Shown one piece after another: positions 45,423-53,128 of a DNA stretch of 64,000 nt. The position numbers and the translations under genes are program-made. The DNA lies in the NCBI RefSeq assembly GCF_009663685.2, contig NZ_RCOG02000012.1, forward strand, positions 603,424-667,423. Direction: 5' to 3'. The notes beneath the pieces were generated by a model. The model was not told the origin of the DNA, did no database searches, and saw nothing but the letters and a program-made list of their open reading frames with translations. The stretch is from Cupriavidus sp. U2 (lineage in GTDB: Bacteria > Pseudomonadota > Gammaproteobacteria > Burkholderiales > Burkholderiaceae). How positions within the stretch are numbered: the first letter of the stretch is position 1; each line of letters begins with the position of its first letter.

Positions 45423-46325
45423 ATGCGGCGCTTGTGTCCGTCGATGACCGAGCTGATGGCCTTCGAGGCAGCGGCTCGCCATAGCAGTTTTACGGTGGCG
45501 GCACGCGAACTGCATGTGACGCAGGGCGCGGTCAGCAAGCAGGTGCGGAGCCTGGAGGCGTTCCTGGGCGTGGAATTGTTCGAGCGGGTGCGTCAGCGGC
45601 TATTGCTGACCGAGGCGGGCGCGCGCTACCTGGAGCGCATCGGGCCCAGTCTTGGCGAGATCGAGGCAGCCAGCGTGGAACTGATCGCACGCCAGGGGCG
45701 CGGCGGCATCCTGCATATCGCCAGCATGCCCACGCTCGGTGCGAAGTGGCTGATTCCCAGGCTGCCGCAGTTCTTCGCCAGGCATCCGGAGGTCACGCTC
45801 GAATTCGTGCCCCATGCGCAGGGCTACGACTTCTCCCAACCCGATCTCGATGCGGCCATCCGCTTTGGCGACGGCGTCTGGCCGGGCAGCCTGGCCGATT
45901 ACATGACCGGCCGCGAGGTGCTGCCGGTCTGCCGGCCCGGGCTGCTCGGGCACGAACCCGATGGCGTGGCCCGGACGCCGGCCGCGCTGCTCAGATATCC
46001 GCTGCTGCACCATACGACCGTGCCCGAGGCATGGCCCGACTGGCTGTCGGAACTCGGTGTATCGACGAGGCAGGCGTGGAGCGGGGCGCGTTTCGACCAG
46101 TTCACGCTGCTGACGCAGGCAGCCATGTCCGGGCTGGGCATTGCGCTGATCCCGCGCTGCCTGATCGAGGAGGAACTGGCCACCGGCACGCTGACCGTGG
46201 CGCACCCGGCGCGCGTGCTGGCCAGGAAGGGCTACTACCTGTGCTATCCGGAGCAGAAGGCCCACCTGCCGGCGTTGCTGACGTTCCGGCAGTGGCTGAT
46301 GGAAGGCGTTGACGTGGTGGCGTGA
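45423..46325 (+). CDS. LysR-type regulator, GcvA-like
   Basis: A 300-residue regulator with HTH at about 8-65 (MTELMAFEAAARHSSFTVAA, LHVTQGAVSKQVRSLEAFLG) and an effector-binding domain with HIASMPTLGAKWLIPRLPQF, the wording of the GcvA/DsdC-like group. It lies divergent from the Bug-amidohydrolase pair with about 200 bp between and is the likely regulator of that pair. Confidence 0.9.
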   Translation: MRRLCPSMTELMAFEAAARHSSFTVAARELHVTQGAVSKQVRSLEAFLGVELFERVRQRLLLTEAGARYLERIGPSLGEIEAASVELIARQGRGGILHIASMPTLGAKWLIPRLPQFFARHPEVTLEFVPHAQGYDFSQPDLDAAIRFGDGVWPGSLADYMTGREVLPVCRPGLLGHEPDGVARTPAALLRYPLLHHTTVPEAWPDWLSELGVSTRQAWSGARFDQFTLLTQAAMSGLGIALIPRCLIEEELATGTLTVAHPARVLARKGYYLCYPEQKAHLPALLTFRQWLMEGVDVVA

Positions 46326-46364
46326 CCGGCCGGCCCCGCCCCAGCCACCAGGCCATTACTTCCA

Positions 46365-47540
46365 TTACTTCGACAGCACCTTCATCGCTTCTTCCAGCCC
46401 CGCCAGCGTGACCGGATACATGCGGTTCTTCATGATCTGATTGATGACCGTGATCGACTGGCGGTATTGCCACAGGCCTTCGGGCTCGGGGTTGAGCCAG
46501 ACAAAGCGCGGGAACTGCTCGATCATGCGATTGAGCCAGACCGCGCCCGCTTCGGGGTTGTTGTACTCGACCGAGCCGCCGGGCTGCAGGATTTCGTAAG
46601 GGCTCATCGTCGCGTCGCCGACGAAGATCACCTTGTAGTCCGGCGTGTACTTGTGCATCAGATCCCACGTGGCGATCTTCTCCGCATGCCGGCGTCGGTT
46701 GTTCTTCCACACGTAGTCATACAGGCAGTTGTGGAAGTAGAAGTACTCCAGGTGCTTGAACTCGGTCCTGGTGGCCGAGAACAGCTCTTCCACGCGCTTG
46801 ATGTGGTCGTCCATCGAGCCGCCCACATCCATCAGCATCAGCACCTTGACCTTGTTGTGGCGCTCGGGCCGCAGCTTGATGTCGAGCATGCCCGCGTTGG
46901 CCGCCGTGGAGTGGATGGTGTCGTCGAGGTCCAGCTCGGTATCGGCCCCCTCGCGCGCAAACCGGCGCAGGCGGCGCAGCGCCACCTTGATGTTGCGCGT
47001 GCCCAGTTCCACCTGGTCGTCGTAATCCTTGTAGGCGCGCGATTCCCAGACCTTGATCGCGGTGCGGTTGCCCTTGGACGGCCCGCCGATGCGGATGCCC
47101 TCGGGGTTGTAGCCGCCATGGCCAAACGGCGATGTGCCGCCGGTGCCGATCCACTTGTTGCCGCCTTCGTGCTTTTCCTTCTGCTCTTCCAGCAGCTGCT
47201 TCAGGCGCTCCATCAGCTTGTCGAGCCCGCCCATGGCCTCGATCCTGGCCTTTTCCTCGGCGGACAGTTCACGCTCCAGCGTCTTCTGCAGCCAGTCCAG
47301 CGGGATGTCGCTCTTCCAGTCCACCAGGCTTTCCACGCCCTTGAAGTACGCGGCGAAGGTCTGGTCGAACTTGTCGAAGTGCTTCTCGTCCTTGACCAGC
47401 GTCATGCGCGACAGGTAATAGAACTCGTCGATCGACGGCGAAATGACCTGCGCGCGCAGGGCTTCGAGCATGGTCAGGTATTCCTTGACCGATACCGGCA
47501 GCTTGGCGTGGCGCAGCGAGAAGAAAAAGTCGATCAGCAT
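46365..47540 (-). CDS. VWA-domain protein (CoxE-like)
   Basis: A 391-residue cytosolic protein. The N-terminal half contains FFFSLRHAKLPVSVKEYLTM and a charged helical stretch. The VWA domain from about 220 has the MIDAS motif LMLMDVGGSMDDH, then FYFHNCLYDYVW and VIFVGDATMSPYEI. Such proteins work with MoxR AAA ATPases in chaperone-like metal or cofactor insertion. The moxR gene is two genes upstream on the same strand. ATG 47540 is chosen to match the family start. Confidence 0.9.
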   Translation of the reverse strand: MLIDFFFSLRHAKLPVSVKEYLTMLEALRAQVISPSIDEFYYLSRMTLVKDEKHFDKFDQTFAAYFKGVESLVDWKSDIPLDWLQKTLERELSAEEKARIEAMGGLDKLMERLKQLLEEQKEKHEGGNKWIGTGGTSPFGHGGYNPEGIRIGGPSKGNRTAIKVWESRAYKDYDDQVELGTRNIKVALRRLRRFAREGADTELDLDDTIHSTAANAGMLDIKLRPERHNKVKVLMLMDVGGSMDDHIKRVEELFSATRTEFKHLEYFYFHNCLYDYVWKNNRRRHAEKIATWDLMHKYTPDYKVIFVGDATMSPYEILQPGGSVEYNNPEAGAVWLNRMIEQFPRFVWLNPEPEGLWQYRQSITVINQIMKNRMYPVTLAGLEEAMKVLSK

Positions 47541-47553
47541 GGCTTGACTCCGA

Positions 47554-48153
47554 TCAACGCGGACGTTCGAGCTGGTATTGCAAATGCGCGCGCACCGTGG
47601 GCCATTCGCTGGCGATGATCGAGAAGACCACCGTGTCGCGCAACGATCCATCGGGCATGCGCAGATGGCTGCGCAGCACGCCGTCCTGCTTGGCGCCCAG
47701 GCGCGCGATGGCCGCGCGGCTCTGGTGGTTCATCCAGTGCGTGCGGAATTCCACCGCGATGCAGTCGAGTGTCTCGAAGGCGTGGCGCAGCAGCATCAGC
47801 TTGCACTCGGTGTTGAGCGCGGTACGTTGCACGCGCTTGGCGTACCACGTGGAGCCGATTTCGACGCGGCGGTTCTTGCCGTCGATATTCATGTACGTGG
47901 TCATGCCGGCCACACGGCCATCGGCATCGAGCACCGTGAACGGTTGCATCGAATCCTGCGCCTGCAGGCCCAGGCGGCGCTCGATCTCGGCGGCCATGCC
48001 CTCGGGGGTGGGCACGCTGGTGTACCACAGGCGGAACAGTTCGCCGTCGGCGGCGGCCTCGCGCAGGCCGGGCAGGTGCCCGGCCGACAGCGGCGCCAGG
48101 GTGGCGTGTTGCCCGGTCAGCGTGACGGGCTGGACGAACTTCGTCATCGTCAT
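47554..48153 (-). CDS. GNAT-family N-acetyltransferase
   Basis: A 199-residue enzyme of the RimJ/RimL-like group. It has LTGQHATLAPLSAGHLPGL at the start, AGMTTYMNIDGKNRRVEIG near 95, the acetyl-CoA region KLMLLRHAFETLDCIAVEF, and FRTHWMNHQSRAAIARLGAK near 140. It sits between moxR and the VWA gene (13-bp gaps on both sides), so it is clearly part of this operon. Its target could be one of the two partners or an unrelated amine. Confidence 0.88.
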   Translation of the reverse strand: MTMTKFVQPVTLTGQHATLAPLSAGHLPGLREAAADGELFRLWYTSVPTPEGMAAEIERRLGLQAQDSMQPFTVLDADGRVAGMTTYMNIDGKNRRVEIGSTWYAKRVQRTALNTECKLMLLRHAFETLDCIAVEFRTHWMNHQSRAAIARLGAKQDGVLRSHLRMPDGSLRDTVVFSIIASEWPTVRAHLQYQLERPR

Positions 48154-48166
48154 TCGCCTATGTCGG

Positions 48167-49051
48167 TCAGCGGTTGGCGCGGTTCATGAACACCAGCCGC
48201 TCGAACAGGTGCACGTCCTGCTCGTTTTTAAGCAAAGCGCCATGCAACGGCGGAATGGAGGCCTTGCGGTCGGGGCTGCGCAATGCCTCGGCGGGGATGT
48301 CCTCGGCCATCAGCAGCTTGAGCCAGTCGATCAGTTCCGACGTGCTGGGCTTCTTCTTCAGGCCCGGCAGGTTGCGCATTTCATAGAACGCCTCCAGCGC
48401 CGCGGCTACCAGCTCGCGCTTGATGCCCGGGTAATGGACGTCAACGATCTGCTGCATCGTTTCGGCGTCGGGGAACTTGATGTAGTGGAAGAAGCAGCGG
48501 CGCAGGAACGCGTCGGGCAGTTCCTTTTCGTTGTTCGACGTGATGATGACCAGCGGGCGATGGCGGGCCTTGATCAGTTCGCGCGTCTCGTAGACGTAGA
48601 ACTCCATGCGGTCCAGTTCGCGCAGCAGGTCGTTCGGGAATTCGATATCGGCCTTGTCGATCTCGTCGATCAGCAGCACCACGGGCTGCTCGGCTTCGAA
48701 GGCCTGCCAGAGCACGCCCTTGACGATGTAGTTCCTGATGTCGTGGACGCGGTCGTCGCCAAGCTGGGAGTCGCGCAGGCGCGACACCGCATCGTATTCG
48801 TACAGGCCCTGCTGGGCCTTGGTGGTCGACTTGATGTGCCACTGCAGCAGCGGCATGCCCAGCGCGGCGGCCACTTCCTCGGCCAGCATGGTCTTGCCGG
48901 TGCCGGGCTCGCCCTTGATCAGCAGCGGGCGCTGCAGCGTGCGCGCGGCGTTGACGGCCAGCTTCAGGTCGTCGGTGGCCACATACTGGGCGCTACCTTC
49001 GAACTTGACCTGCTGGGACGGATTGGCGTTGGCGTTGGCGGAGGTGGACAT
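48167..49051 (-). CDS. MoxR-family AAA+ ATPase
   Basis: A 294-residue ATPase. Walker A is KGEPGTGKTMLAEE at about 46-59, Walker B is VVLLIDEIDKADIEF near 128, and sensor/arginine-finger segments are VIITSNNEKELPDAFLRRCF and FPDAETM. The N-terminus has a short Ala-Asn repeat (ANANAN). First gene of a three-gene operon moxR-GNAT-VWA. MoxR/VWA pairs remodel or activate other proteins; the client is not encoded next to them here. Confidence 0.92.
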   Translation of the reverse strand: MSTSANANANPSQQVKFEGSAQYVATDDLKLAVNAARTLQRPLLIKGEPGTGKTMLAEEVAAALGMPLLQWHIKSTTKAQQGLYEYDAVSRLRDSQLGDDRVHDIRNYIVKGVLWQAFEAEQPVVLLIDEIDKADIEFPNDLLRELDRMEFYVYETRELIKARHRPLVIITSNNEKELPDAFLRRCFFHYIKFPDAETMQQIVDVHYPGIKRELVAAALEAFYEMRNLPGLKKKPSTSELIDWLKLLMAEDIPAEALRSPDRKASIPPLHGALLKNEQDVHLFERLVFMNRANR

Positions 49052-49557
49052 GAGGCAACCTGGGTGTATCGCTGCCGGCCTGCCAGGCAGGCCGGTCGAA
49101 TGACAATGGGAAACAACAACCGGCTGGGCCGAAATCGTGCAACAACGGGCGGCAACAACCCCAAATTCGGCCGGAATGGGCCAGTATAAGAGCAGATCGA
49201 CATTCGCGTTCAGTGGGGCTCACCCCAACGCGCACGCCGTGGACTGGCGCGTGCACGCTGCGGTACAATGCGCCGGTTTGACGCGCCCCCCAGTCAATAT
49301 CCTCCTCACGCCCGGCAGTTCTGTCACCAGAGACATGGCAGATCACCGGGAGGCGGCAACAGCGCGAGATGGTTGCAGAATGGTGTTAGAGCACCGCGGC
49401 ACATCAGCATATCGCCCCGGCTGCGCCTTTGTCTGACCGGCTTCGCCCGTGGCAGATCTCCGGCAATCCGCTCCCCATCCCCATTCGTAGCACGCCGTCT
49501 GGCGCCCCAGCAGGGGCAGGTCACACGCGGTTTAACACTTCCCAATCAGCTACGAAA
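49052..49557. promoter_or_regulatory. Divergent non-coding region, moxR / cytochrome c
   Basis: 506 bp without a supported gene. It must hold the promoters of the minus-strand moxR operon and the plus-strand cytochrome genes. TACAAT at 49262-49267 is a good -10 candidate on the plus strand, though no convincing -35 accompanies it. A 21-bp palindrome occurs at 49075-49095. Confidence 0.45.
49075..49095. repeat. 21-bp perfect palindrome upstream of moxR
   Basis: CCGGCCTGCC-A-GGCAGGCCGG lies 24 bp in front of the moxR start. The symmetry and position suit an operator or a 5' leader hairpin; no protein is assigned. Confidence 0.6.
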
Positions 49558-49902
49558 ATGAAAAAGCTCCTCACGATGGTAGTGTTGGGCGCGGCCGCAA
49601 CGGCAGCGCATGCCCAGGACAAGGGCAATGTCGACACCGCCCGCGACAAAGTGGCCATGTGCATCGGCTGCCATGGCATTCCGGGTTATCGTGCGTCGTT
49701 CCCCGAGGTCTATCAGGTGCCCATGCTTGGCGGCCAAAGCGCCAAGTACATCGAGAACGCGCTGCACGGCTACAAGAAGGGTGATCGCAAGCATCCGACC
49801 ATGCGGGGGATTGCCGACAGCCTGTCCGACCAGGACATCGCCGCCGTGGCTGCGTACTACTCGCAGCAGAAGGGCGACACGCAGAACAATCCGCTCAAGT
49901 AA
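49558..49902 (+). CDS. Periplasmic c-type cytochrome (c553/c4-like)
   Basis: A 114-residue exported monohaem cytochrome. The signal peptide MKKLLTMVVLGAAATAAHAQ is followed by haem motif CIGCH near residue 35 and PMLGGQSAKYIENALHGYKKG. The axial methionine is probably in HPTMRGIADSLSD. Another cytochrome gene follows after 13 bp. The pair probably transfers electrons to a terminal oxidase. Confidence 0.9.
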   Translation: MKKLLTMVVLGAAATAAHAQDKGNVDTARDKVAMCIGCHGIPGYRASFPEVYQVPMLGGQSAKYIENALHGYKKGDRKHPTMRGIADSLSDQDIAAVAAYYSQQKGDTQNNPLK

Positions 49903-49915
49903 AAGGCCCCTGATC

Positions 49916-50314
49916 ATGAAGATGCTGAAAGCTGTTTCGTTCGTGCTGGGTGCCGTCGCGCTTGGCGTTTCTGCCATATCCGCCTCGGCGGCCGATATCG
50001 CGGCCGGCAAGGCGCTCGTGGAAAAGGGCGGCTGCGTGGCCTGCCACGGCAAGGACCTGAATGCGCCGATTTCGCCCGACTATCCGAAGCTGGCTGGCCA
50101 GCATCCGGACTACCTCTATCACGCGCTGGCGTCCTACCAGGTCAGCGGCAACCCGCTGGTGGGCCGCACCAATGCCATCATGGCCGGTCAGGTGAACAGC
50201 AACCCGGCCGTGACCGGCAAGGACGGCAAGCCGCGCCCGTTCACGCGCGCCGAGCTGCGGGATATCGCCGCCTATATCGGTTCGCTGAAGGGCGACCTGG
50301 TCCTGAAGAAGTAA
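49916..50314 (+). CDS. Periplasmic c-type cytochrome
   Basis: A 132-residue exported monohaem cytochrome. The signal ends near SASAADIAAG, the haem motif is CVACHGKDL near residue 40, YPKLAGQHPDYLYHALASYQ follows, and the axial methionine is likely in NAIMAGQVN. Together with the preceding gene it resembles the two halves of a dihaem cytochrome c4 encoded separately. An intrinsic terminator follows. Confidence 0.9.
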   Translation: MKMLKAVSFVLGAVALGVSAISASAADIAAGKALVEKGGCVACHGKDLNAPISPDYPKLAGQHPDYLYHALASYQVSGNPLVGRTNAIMAGQVNSNPAVTGKDGKPRPFTRAELRDIAAYIGSLKGDLVLKK

Positions 50315-50361
50315 GCGCCGGCGCGTTGCCCTGTTGCCCTGTTGCCGTCGCACCAGCGAAA

Positions 50362-50385
50362 GCCGCCCTCCGGGGCGGTTTTTTG
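50362..50385 (+). terminator. Intrinsic terminator of the cytochrome genes
   Basis: The stem CCGCCC / GGGCGG with a 4-nt loop and a TTTTTT run, 48 bp after the second cytochrome gene. Confidence 0.85.
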
Positions 50386-50405
50386 TTGAGGCGCGCCCAA
50401 AAAAC

Positions 50406-50429
50406 AACGCCGACCCGAAGGTCGGCGTT
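50406..50429 (-). terminator. Intrinsic terminator of aroG
   Basis: The stem AACGCCGACC / GGTCGGCGTT with loop CGAA, followed on the minus strand by GTTTTTTGGG. It lies 23 bp downstream of the aroG stop. Confidence 0.9.
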
Positions 50430-50452
50430 GCCGCTTGTCGCATGACAGCCAG

Positions 50453-51532
50453 TCAGTTGCCGCTGCCCGTGGCCAGGCGGCGCTGCTTCACCGCATTGGA
50501 CAGCGTTTCGAGGATCGACAGCGAATCGTCCCAGCCGATGCAGGCGTCGGTGACGGACTGGCCATAGGTCAGGTTCTCCACCGGCGTGCCCTGGACGTGG
50601 TCCTGGCGGCCGGCCACCAGGTGCGATTCCACCATGACGCCGATGATGCGCTGGTCGCCGCCGGCCACCTGGCGGCCGATGTCCTCGCAGACCGGCAGCT
50701 GGTTTTCATGCTTCTTGCTGCTGTTGGCGTGCGAGGCATCGATCATCAGGCGCGCGGCCAGGCCGGCCTTCGAGATGGCATCGCAGGCTTCCGCCACGCT
50801 GGCGGCGTCGTAGTTCGGCGTCTTGCCGCCGCGCAGGATGATGTGGCAGTCCTCGTTGCCCGACGTCGACACGATGGCCGAGTGGCCGCCCTTGGTCACC
50901 GACAGGAAATGGTGCGGCTGCGAGGCGGCCTTGATCGCGTCGACGGCGATCTTCACGTTGCCGTCGGTGCCATTCTTGAAGCCGACCGGGCACGACAGCC
51001 CCGACGCCAGTTCGCGGTGCACCTGCGATTCCGTGGTGCGCGCACCGATGGCGCCCCAGCTGACCAGGTCGGCAATATATTGCGGGCTGATCATGTCCAG
51101 GTACTCGGTGCCGGTCGGCACGCCCATTTCGCTGATGTTCAGCAGCACTTCGCGTGCGGTGCGCAGGCCGTCGTTGATCTTGAAGCTGCCGTCCATGTGC
51201 GGATCGTTGATCAGCCCCTTCCAGCCCACCGTGGTACGCGGCTTTTCGAAATAGACGCGCATGACGACCTCCAGCTCGCCCGCGAAGCGGTCGCGCTGCA
51301 CCTTGAGCAGCTTGGCGTATTCCAGGGCCGCGCGCGTGTCATGGATCGAGCACGGTCCGATGATGACGATCAGGCGGTCATCCATGCCATGCAGGATCCG
51401 GTGCATGGCCTGGCGGGCGCCATAGATCACGTCGGACGCCGCCTCGGAGCAGGCGAACTCGCGGATCAGGTGCGCGGGCGGCAGCAGTTCCTTGAGTTCT
51501 CGAATACGCAGGTCGTCGGTGTTCTTCAGCAT
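50453..51532 (-). CDS. aroG: 3-deoxy-7-phosphoheptulonate synthase, class I (AroF/G/H type)
   Basis: A 359-residue DAHP synthase that condenses phosphoenolpyruvate and erythrose 4-phosphate, the first step of aromatic amino acid synthesis. Motifs are IVIIGPCSIHD near 55, RVYFEKPRTTVGWKGLINDP near 92 (the KPRTTVGWKG substrate loop), WGAIGARTTESQVHRELASG near 160, SGNEDCHIILRGGKTPNYD near 225 and DASHANSSKKH near 265. The 5' leader carries an aromatic-rich peptide and a terminator, so expression is probably attenuated by aromatic amino acid supply. Confidence 0.96.
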   Translation of the reverse strand: MLKNTDDLRIRELKELLPPAHLIREFACSEAASDVIYGARQAMHRILHGMDDRLIVIIGPCSIHDTRAALEYAKLLKVQRDRFAGELEVVMRVYFEKPRTTVGWKGLINDPHMDGSFKINDGLRTAREVLLNISEMGVPTGTEYLDMISPQYIADLVSWGAIGARTTESQVHRELASGLSCPVGFKNGTDGNVKIAVDAIKAASQPHHFLSVTKGGHSAIVSTSGNEDCHIILRGGKTPNYDAASVAEACDAISKAGLAARLMIDASHANSSKKHENQLPVCEDIGRQVAGGDQRIIGVMVESHLVAGRQDHVQGTPVENLTYGQSVTDACIGWDDSLSILETLSNAVKQRRLATGSGN

Positions 51533-51596
51533 GATGGCTCCGGGTCTTGTGAGGTCGTGGGTCTGGTTGGGGTTCTGCGTGGCGACCGGCGGGCAT

Positions 51597-51622
51597 AAAA
51601 AAACCGCCAGGTTCGCTGGCGG
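51597..51622 (-). terminator. Attenuator terminator in the aroG leader
   Basis: On the minus strand CCGCCAG (51622-51616), loop CGAAC, CTGGCGG (51610-51604), then seven T (51603-51597). It ends 64 bp in front of the aroG ATG and follows no upstream gene on this strand, so it can only act on the aroG leader transcript. The 5' arm plus two bases (51622-51614) is fully complementary to 51672-51664 in the leader peptide, giving the competing antiterminator. Confidence 0.9.
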
Positions 51623-51643
51623 TTTTTTTGTATTCAGGGCTGC

Positions 51644-51715
51644 CTACAGCTGTCCCTCTCTATCCGCCAGCGGTGTGAGATGCCAAAAGAAGTAAAAGTA
51701 AAACTTGGCGGACAT
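51644..51715 (-). CDS. AroG leader peptide with seven consecutive aromatic codons
   Basis: A 23-residue frame starting ATG at 51715: MSAKFYFYFFWHLTPLADRE plus GQL, then TAG. Residues 5-11 are Phe-Tyr-Phe-Tyr-Phe-Phe-Trp. CCGCCA segments lie at the start (51720-51715 and 51711-51706) and TGGCGG follows the aromatic run (51669-51664), so segments 1, 2, 3 and 4 can pair as 1:2 plus 3:4 or as 2:3. A ribosome stalled on the aromatic codons would cover segment 1 and favour 2:3, that is, readthrough into aroG. The ribosome-binding site is weak. Function is inferred from architecture. Confidence 0.85.
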   Translation of the reverse strand: MSAKFYFYFFWHLTPLADREGQL

Positions 51716-52007
51716 GGCGGAAATCGGATGGGCTGTAGCGAGCTTGTGTCGGTTTTACGCTGATGCGTGAAATTTATGCTGCGGCGCGAGAGTGCTGGGC
51801 ATTTTATTGCGCCGCAATCCCAAAAACTGCCGGATGCGGCCGCCGCCCGCGCGACAACGAAGCATCTTTATAGCGCGTTTCCACGGCGCTGGCAAGCGGC
51901 AGGTGCAACAGATTTAAGCAAATGCAGAGTATCCCTGCTGCCTATATTGGTATTGCGTGCTGCCGCGCGCACCGAACAAGAAAAGTGGAGCAGGGGAGGT
52001 GCCGATC

Positions 52008-53063
52008 ATGTCTGTCGATGAAACAAAGCTGAACGCCTTCATGGAGCGCTTCGTCCATGATCTGGGCGCCGTGATGCACGCGGCGACGGTGGTGGTGGGC
52101 GACGAGCTGGGCCTGTACAAGGCCATGGCGGAAAAGCCGATGACGGCGGCCATGCTGGCCGAAAAAACGCGCACCGACCCGCGCTACCTGCGCGAATGGC
52201 TGTCGGCGCAGGCCGCCAGCGGCTATGTCGAATACGACGCGGCCACCGACATGTTCTCGCTGACCGAAGAGCAGGCGTTCGCGCTGGCGCAGGAGGGCAG
52301 TCCGGCCTTCATCCCGGGGGCGTTCCAGATTGCCGTGGCGCAATTTCGTGCCATCCCGAAGATGATCGACATTTTTCGAAATGGCCGTGGCCTGGGCTGG
52401 CACGAGCACGATCCTGCCCTGTTCCATGGCACGGAGCGGTTCTTCCGGCCCGGCTATGCCGCGCATCTGGTCAGAGACTGGATTCCGTCGCTGTCGGGCA
52501 TGGAAGCCAGGCTGGCGGCAGGGGCTACCGTGGCCGATGTCGGCTGTGGCCATGGCGCTTCGACCATCATCATGGCGCAGGCCTTCCCGCTGGCCACATT
52601 TCGCGGATTCGACTACCACGAGCCGTCGATCCGGCATGCCGCCGAAGCCGCGCGCCGCGCCGGCGTGGGCGACCGCGTGACCTTCGAGGTGGCGTCGGCC
52701 AAGGAGTTTCCGGGCGCCGGCTACGATCTGGTGACGGTATTCGACTGCCTGCACGACATGGGCGATCCGGTGGGCGCCGCGCGCCATATCCGGGACGCCC
52801 TGAAGCCAGACGGCTGCTGGATGATCGTCGAGCCGTTTGCCAACGACAACCTGCAGGACAACCTGAACCCCGTCGGGCGCGTGTTCTATTCGGCGTCGAC
52901 GTTCATCTGCACGCCGGGGTCGCGTTCGCAGGAAGGGGCGATGTGCCTGGGCGCGCAGGCGGGCGAGGCGCGCCTGCGCGGCGTGGCGGAGCAGGGCGGT
53001 TTCCACAGCTTCCGGCGCGCGGCGCAGACGCCATTCAATCTCGTGTACGAGGTCAGGCCCTGA
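52008..53063 (+). CDS. Class I SAM-dependent methyltransferase with N-terminal winged helix
   Basis: A 351-residue protein. Residues 1-100 form a helical/winged-helix region (FMERFVHDLGAVMHAATVVV, EKTRTDPRYLREWLSAQAA), as in O-methyltransferase dimerisation domains. The SAM-binding motif VADVGCGHGASTIIMAQAFP is near 170, followed by FRGFDYHEPSIRHA and VTVFDCLHDMGDP. Its relatives include mycobacterial Rv2258c-like proteins. ATG 52008 follows AGGGGAGG. The substrate is unknown. It diverges from aroG. Confidence 0.87.
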   Translation: MSVDETKLNAFMERFVHDLGAVMHAATVVVGDELGLYKAMAEKPMTAAMLAEKTRTDPRYLREWLSAQAASGYVEYDAATDMFSLTEEQAFALAQEGSPAFIPGAFQIAVAQFRAIPKMIDIFRNGRGLGWHEHDPALFHGTERFFRPGYAAHLVRDWIPSLSGMEARLAAGATVADVGCGHGASTIIMAQAFPLATFRGFDYHEPSIRHAAEAARRAGVGDRVTFEVASAKEFPGAGYDLVTVFDCLHDMGDPVGAARHIRDALKPDGCWMIVEPFANDNLQDNLNPVGRVFYSASTFICTPGSRSQEGAMCLGAQAGEARLRGVAEQGGFHSFRRAAQTPFNLVYEVRP

Positions 53064-53082
53064 TCCCGCCGGAACAAGAAAA

Positions 53083-53100
53083 CGGCCGCTGATGCGGCCG
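53083..53100. terminator. Hairpin between the methyltransferase and tldD
   Basis: CGGCCGC / GCGGCCG with loop TGAT between the convergent genes, preceded by an A run (GAAAA) that serves as T run for the minus strand. It fits the tldD side better. Confidence 0.6.
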
Positions 53101-53128
53101 CTGTCTCAAGGTCAGGCAGTCCGGGCAA

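Noticed and set aside
51597..51622. Simple terminator of an upstream gene before aroG
   Set aside because: No minus-strand gene lies upstream: the neighbour is a divergent methyltransferase. The hairpin is inside the aroG leader and has an exactly complementary competing segment.
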